Assembly: GCA_047975215.1 (NCBI GenBank)
Contig: JBKEDD010000129.1
Coordinates: 62,001-126,000 of the forward strand
Source of the DNA: JAGRMG01 sp047975215
GTDB taxonomy: Bacteria > Pseudomonadota > Alphaproteobacteria > Rhodobacterales > Rhodobacteraceae
Length of the DNA: 64,000 bases
Direction: 5' to 3'
Numbering within the stretch: the first letter of the stretch is position 1; every line of letters begins with the position of its first letter. Positions 63,983 to 64,000 of the stretch are shown piece by piece. The notes below the pieces were generated by a model that did no database searches, had not been told where the DNA came from, and saw nothing but the letters and a program-made list of their open reading frames with translations. A program made the translations under genes and the position numbers.

Positions 63983-64000
63983 TCAGTTGCGTACCGAGGG
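63983..64000 (-). CDS. Possible 3' end of soxA (partial)
   Basis: On the minus strand the last 18 bases of the window read as PSVRN followed by a TGA stop. soxA normally precedes soxB in this orientation, and the hairpin after the stop fits a gene end. Five codons cannot identify a protein, so this is a position-based guess. Confidence 0.3.
   Translation of the reverse strand, partial: PSVRN

Overview
The window is a GC-rich, densely coded chromosomal segment of an alphaproteobacterium, most likely a member of the Rhodobacterales (Roseobacter group or Paracoccaceae). Pointers to this are chpT of the CtrA phosphorelay, an F1 zeta-subunit (DUF1476) gene, a DUF1127 gene, an olsB-olsA ornithine-lipid pair, RNase E with an acidic S1 insertion and a C-terminal GWW motif, a betaine-homocysteine methyltransferase, a sox cluster and protocatechuate 4,5-cleavage genes. 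I see no tRNA, rRNA, insertion sequence, prophage or CRISPR array. The content looks like a patchwork of housekeeping and catabolic operons.

Layout. 1-9.2 kb: a mainly plus-strand catabolic cluster (SDR, nitronate-monooxygenase-like flavoprotein, APH-type kinase, IclR regulator, enoyl-CoA isomerase, serine hydrolase, acetoacetate-CoA ligase, TesB thioesterase) with a GST-like gene on the minus strand. 9.2-13.6 kb: a small orphan membrane protein, a DUF1127 protein, an SDR, and glutaryl-CoA dehydrogenase divergent from a LysR regulator. 13.6-16.8 kb: a tightly packed minus-strand run yicC, gmk, gamma-carbonic anhydrase, Cys/Met PLP enzyme. 16.8-19.8 kb: PAS protein, MaoC dehydratase, aroQ overlapping a LuxR-type regulator. 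19.8-24.7 kb: a structured intergenic region, then tsf, rpsB, bfr, olsA, olsB and a DUF3553 gene on the minus strand. 24.8-28.8 kb: chpT, a lipoprotein with a duplicated domain, psuK-psuG and a DUF502 membrane protein. 28.9-34.9 kb: gabT and the protocatechuate 4,5-cleavage genes ligI, ligA, ligB (minus) and ligC (plus), with a LysR regulator carrying two HTH domains.

35-45.8 kb: a copper-chaperone-like protein, an ABC ATPase, an FtsX-type permease and a CrtC/AttH-type secreted protein; then ackA with a MaoC-phosphotransacylase fusion, class I aldolase, a membrane-anchored alpha/beta hydrolase, ccdA and tusA. 45.8-53 kb: rne with a long leader, a TorF-type porin, and dctB-dctD. 53-58.8 kb: purC-purS-purQ, the F1 zeta subunit, homocysteine methyltransferase, clpX and clpP. 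58.9-64 kb: a GlxA-type regulator and soxB-soxE-soxF, with what is probably the last few codons of soxA at the right edge.

The most unusual items are the double-HTH LysR regulator in the protocatechuate locus, a DctD response regulator that has lost the sigma-54 contact loop (GAFTGA), a sox operon that goes from soxB directly to soxE-soxF with no soxCD, a heavily structured non-coding stretch between the LuxR gene and tsf, and an rpsB promoter whose -35 element sits inside the presumed bfr terminator. I found no convincing wholly new multi-gene system. All functional calls rest on reading motifs by eye, without database searches.
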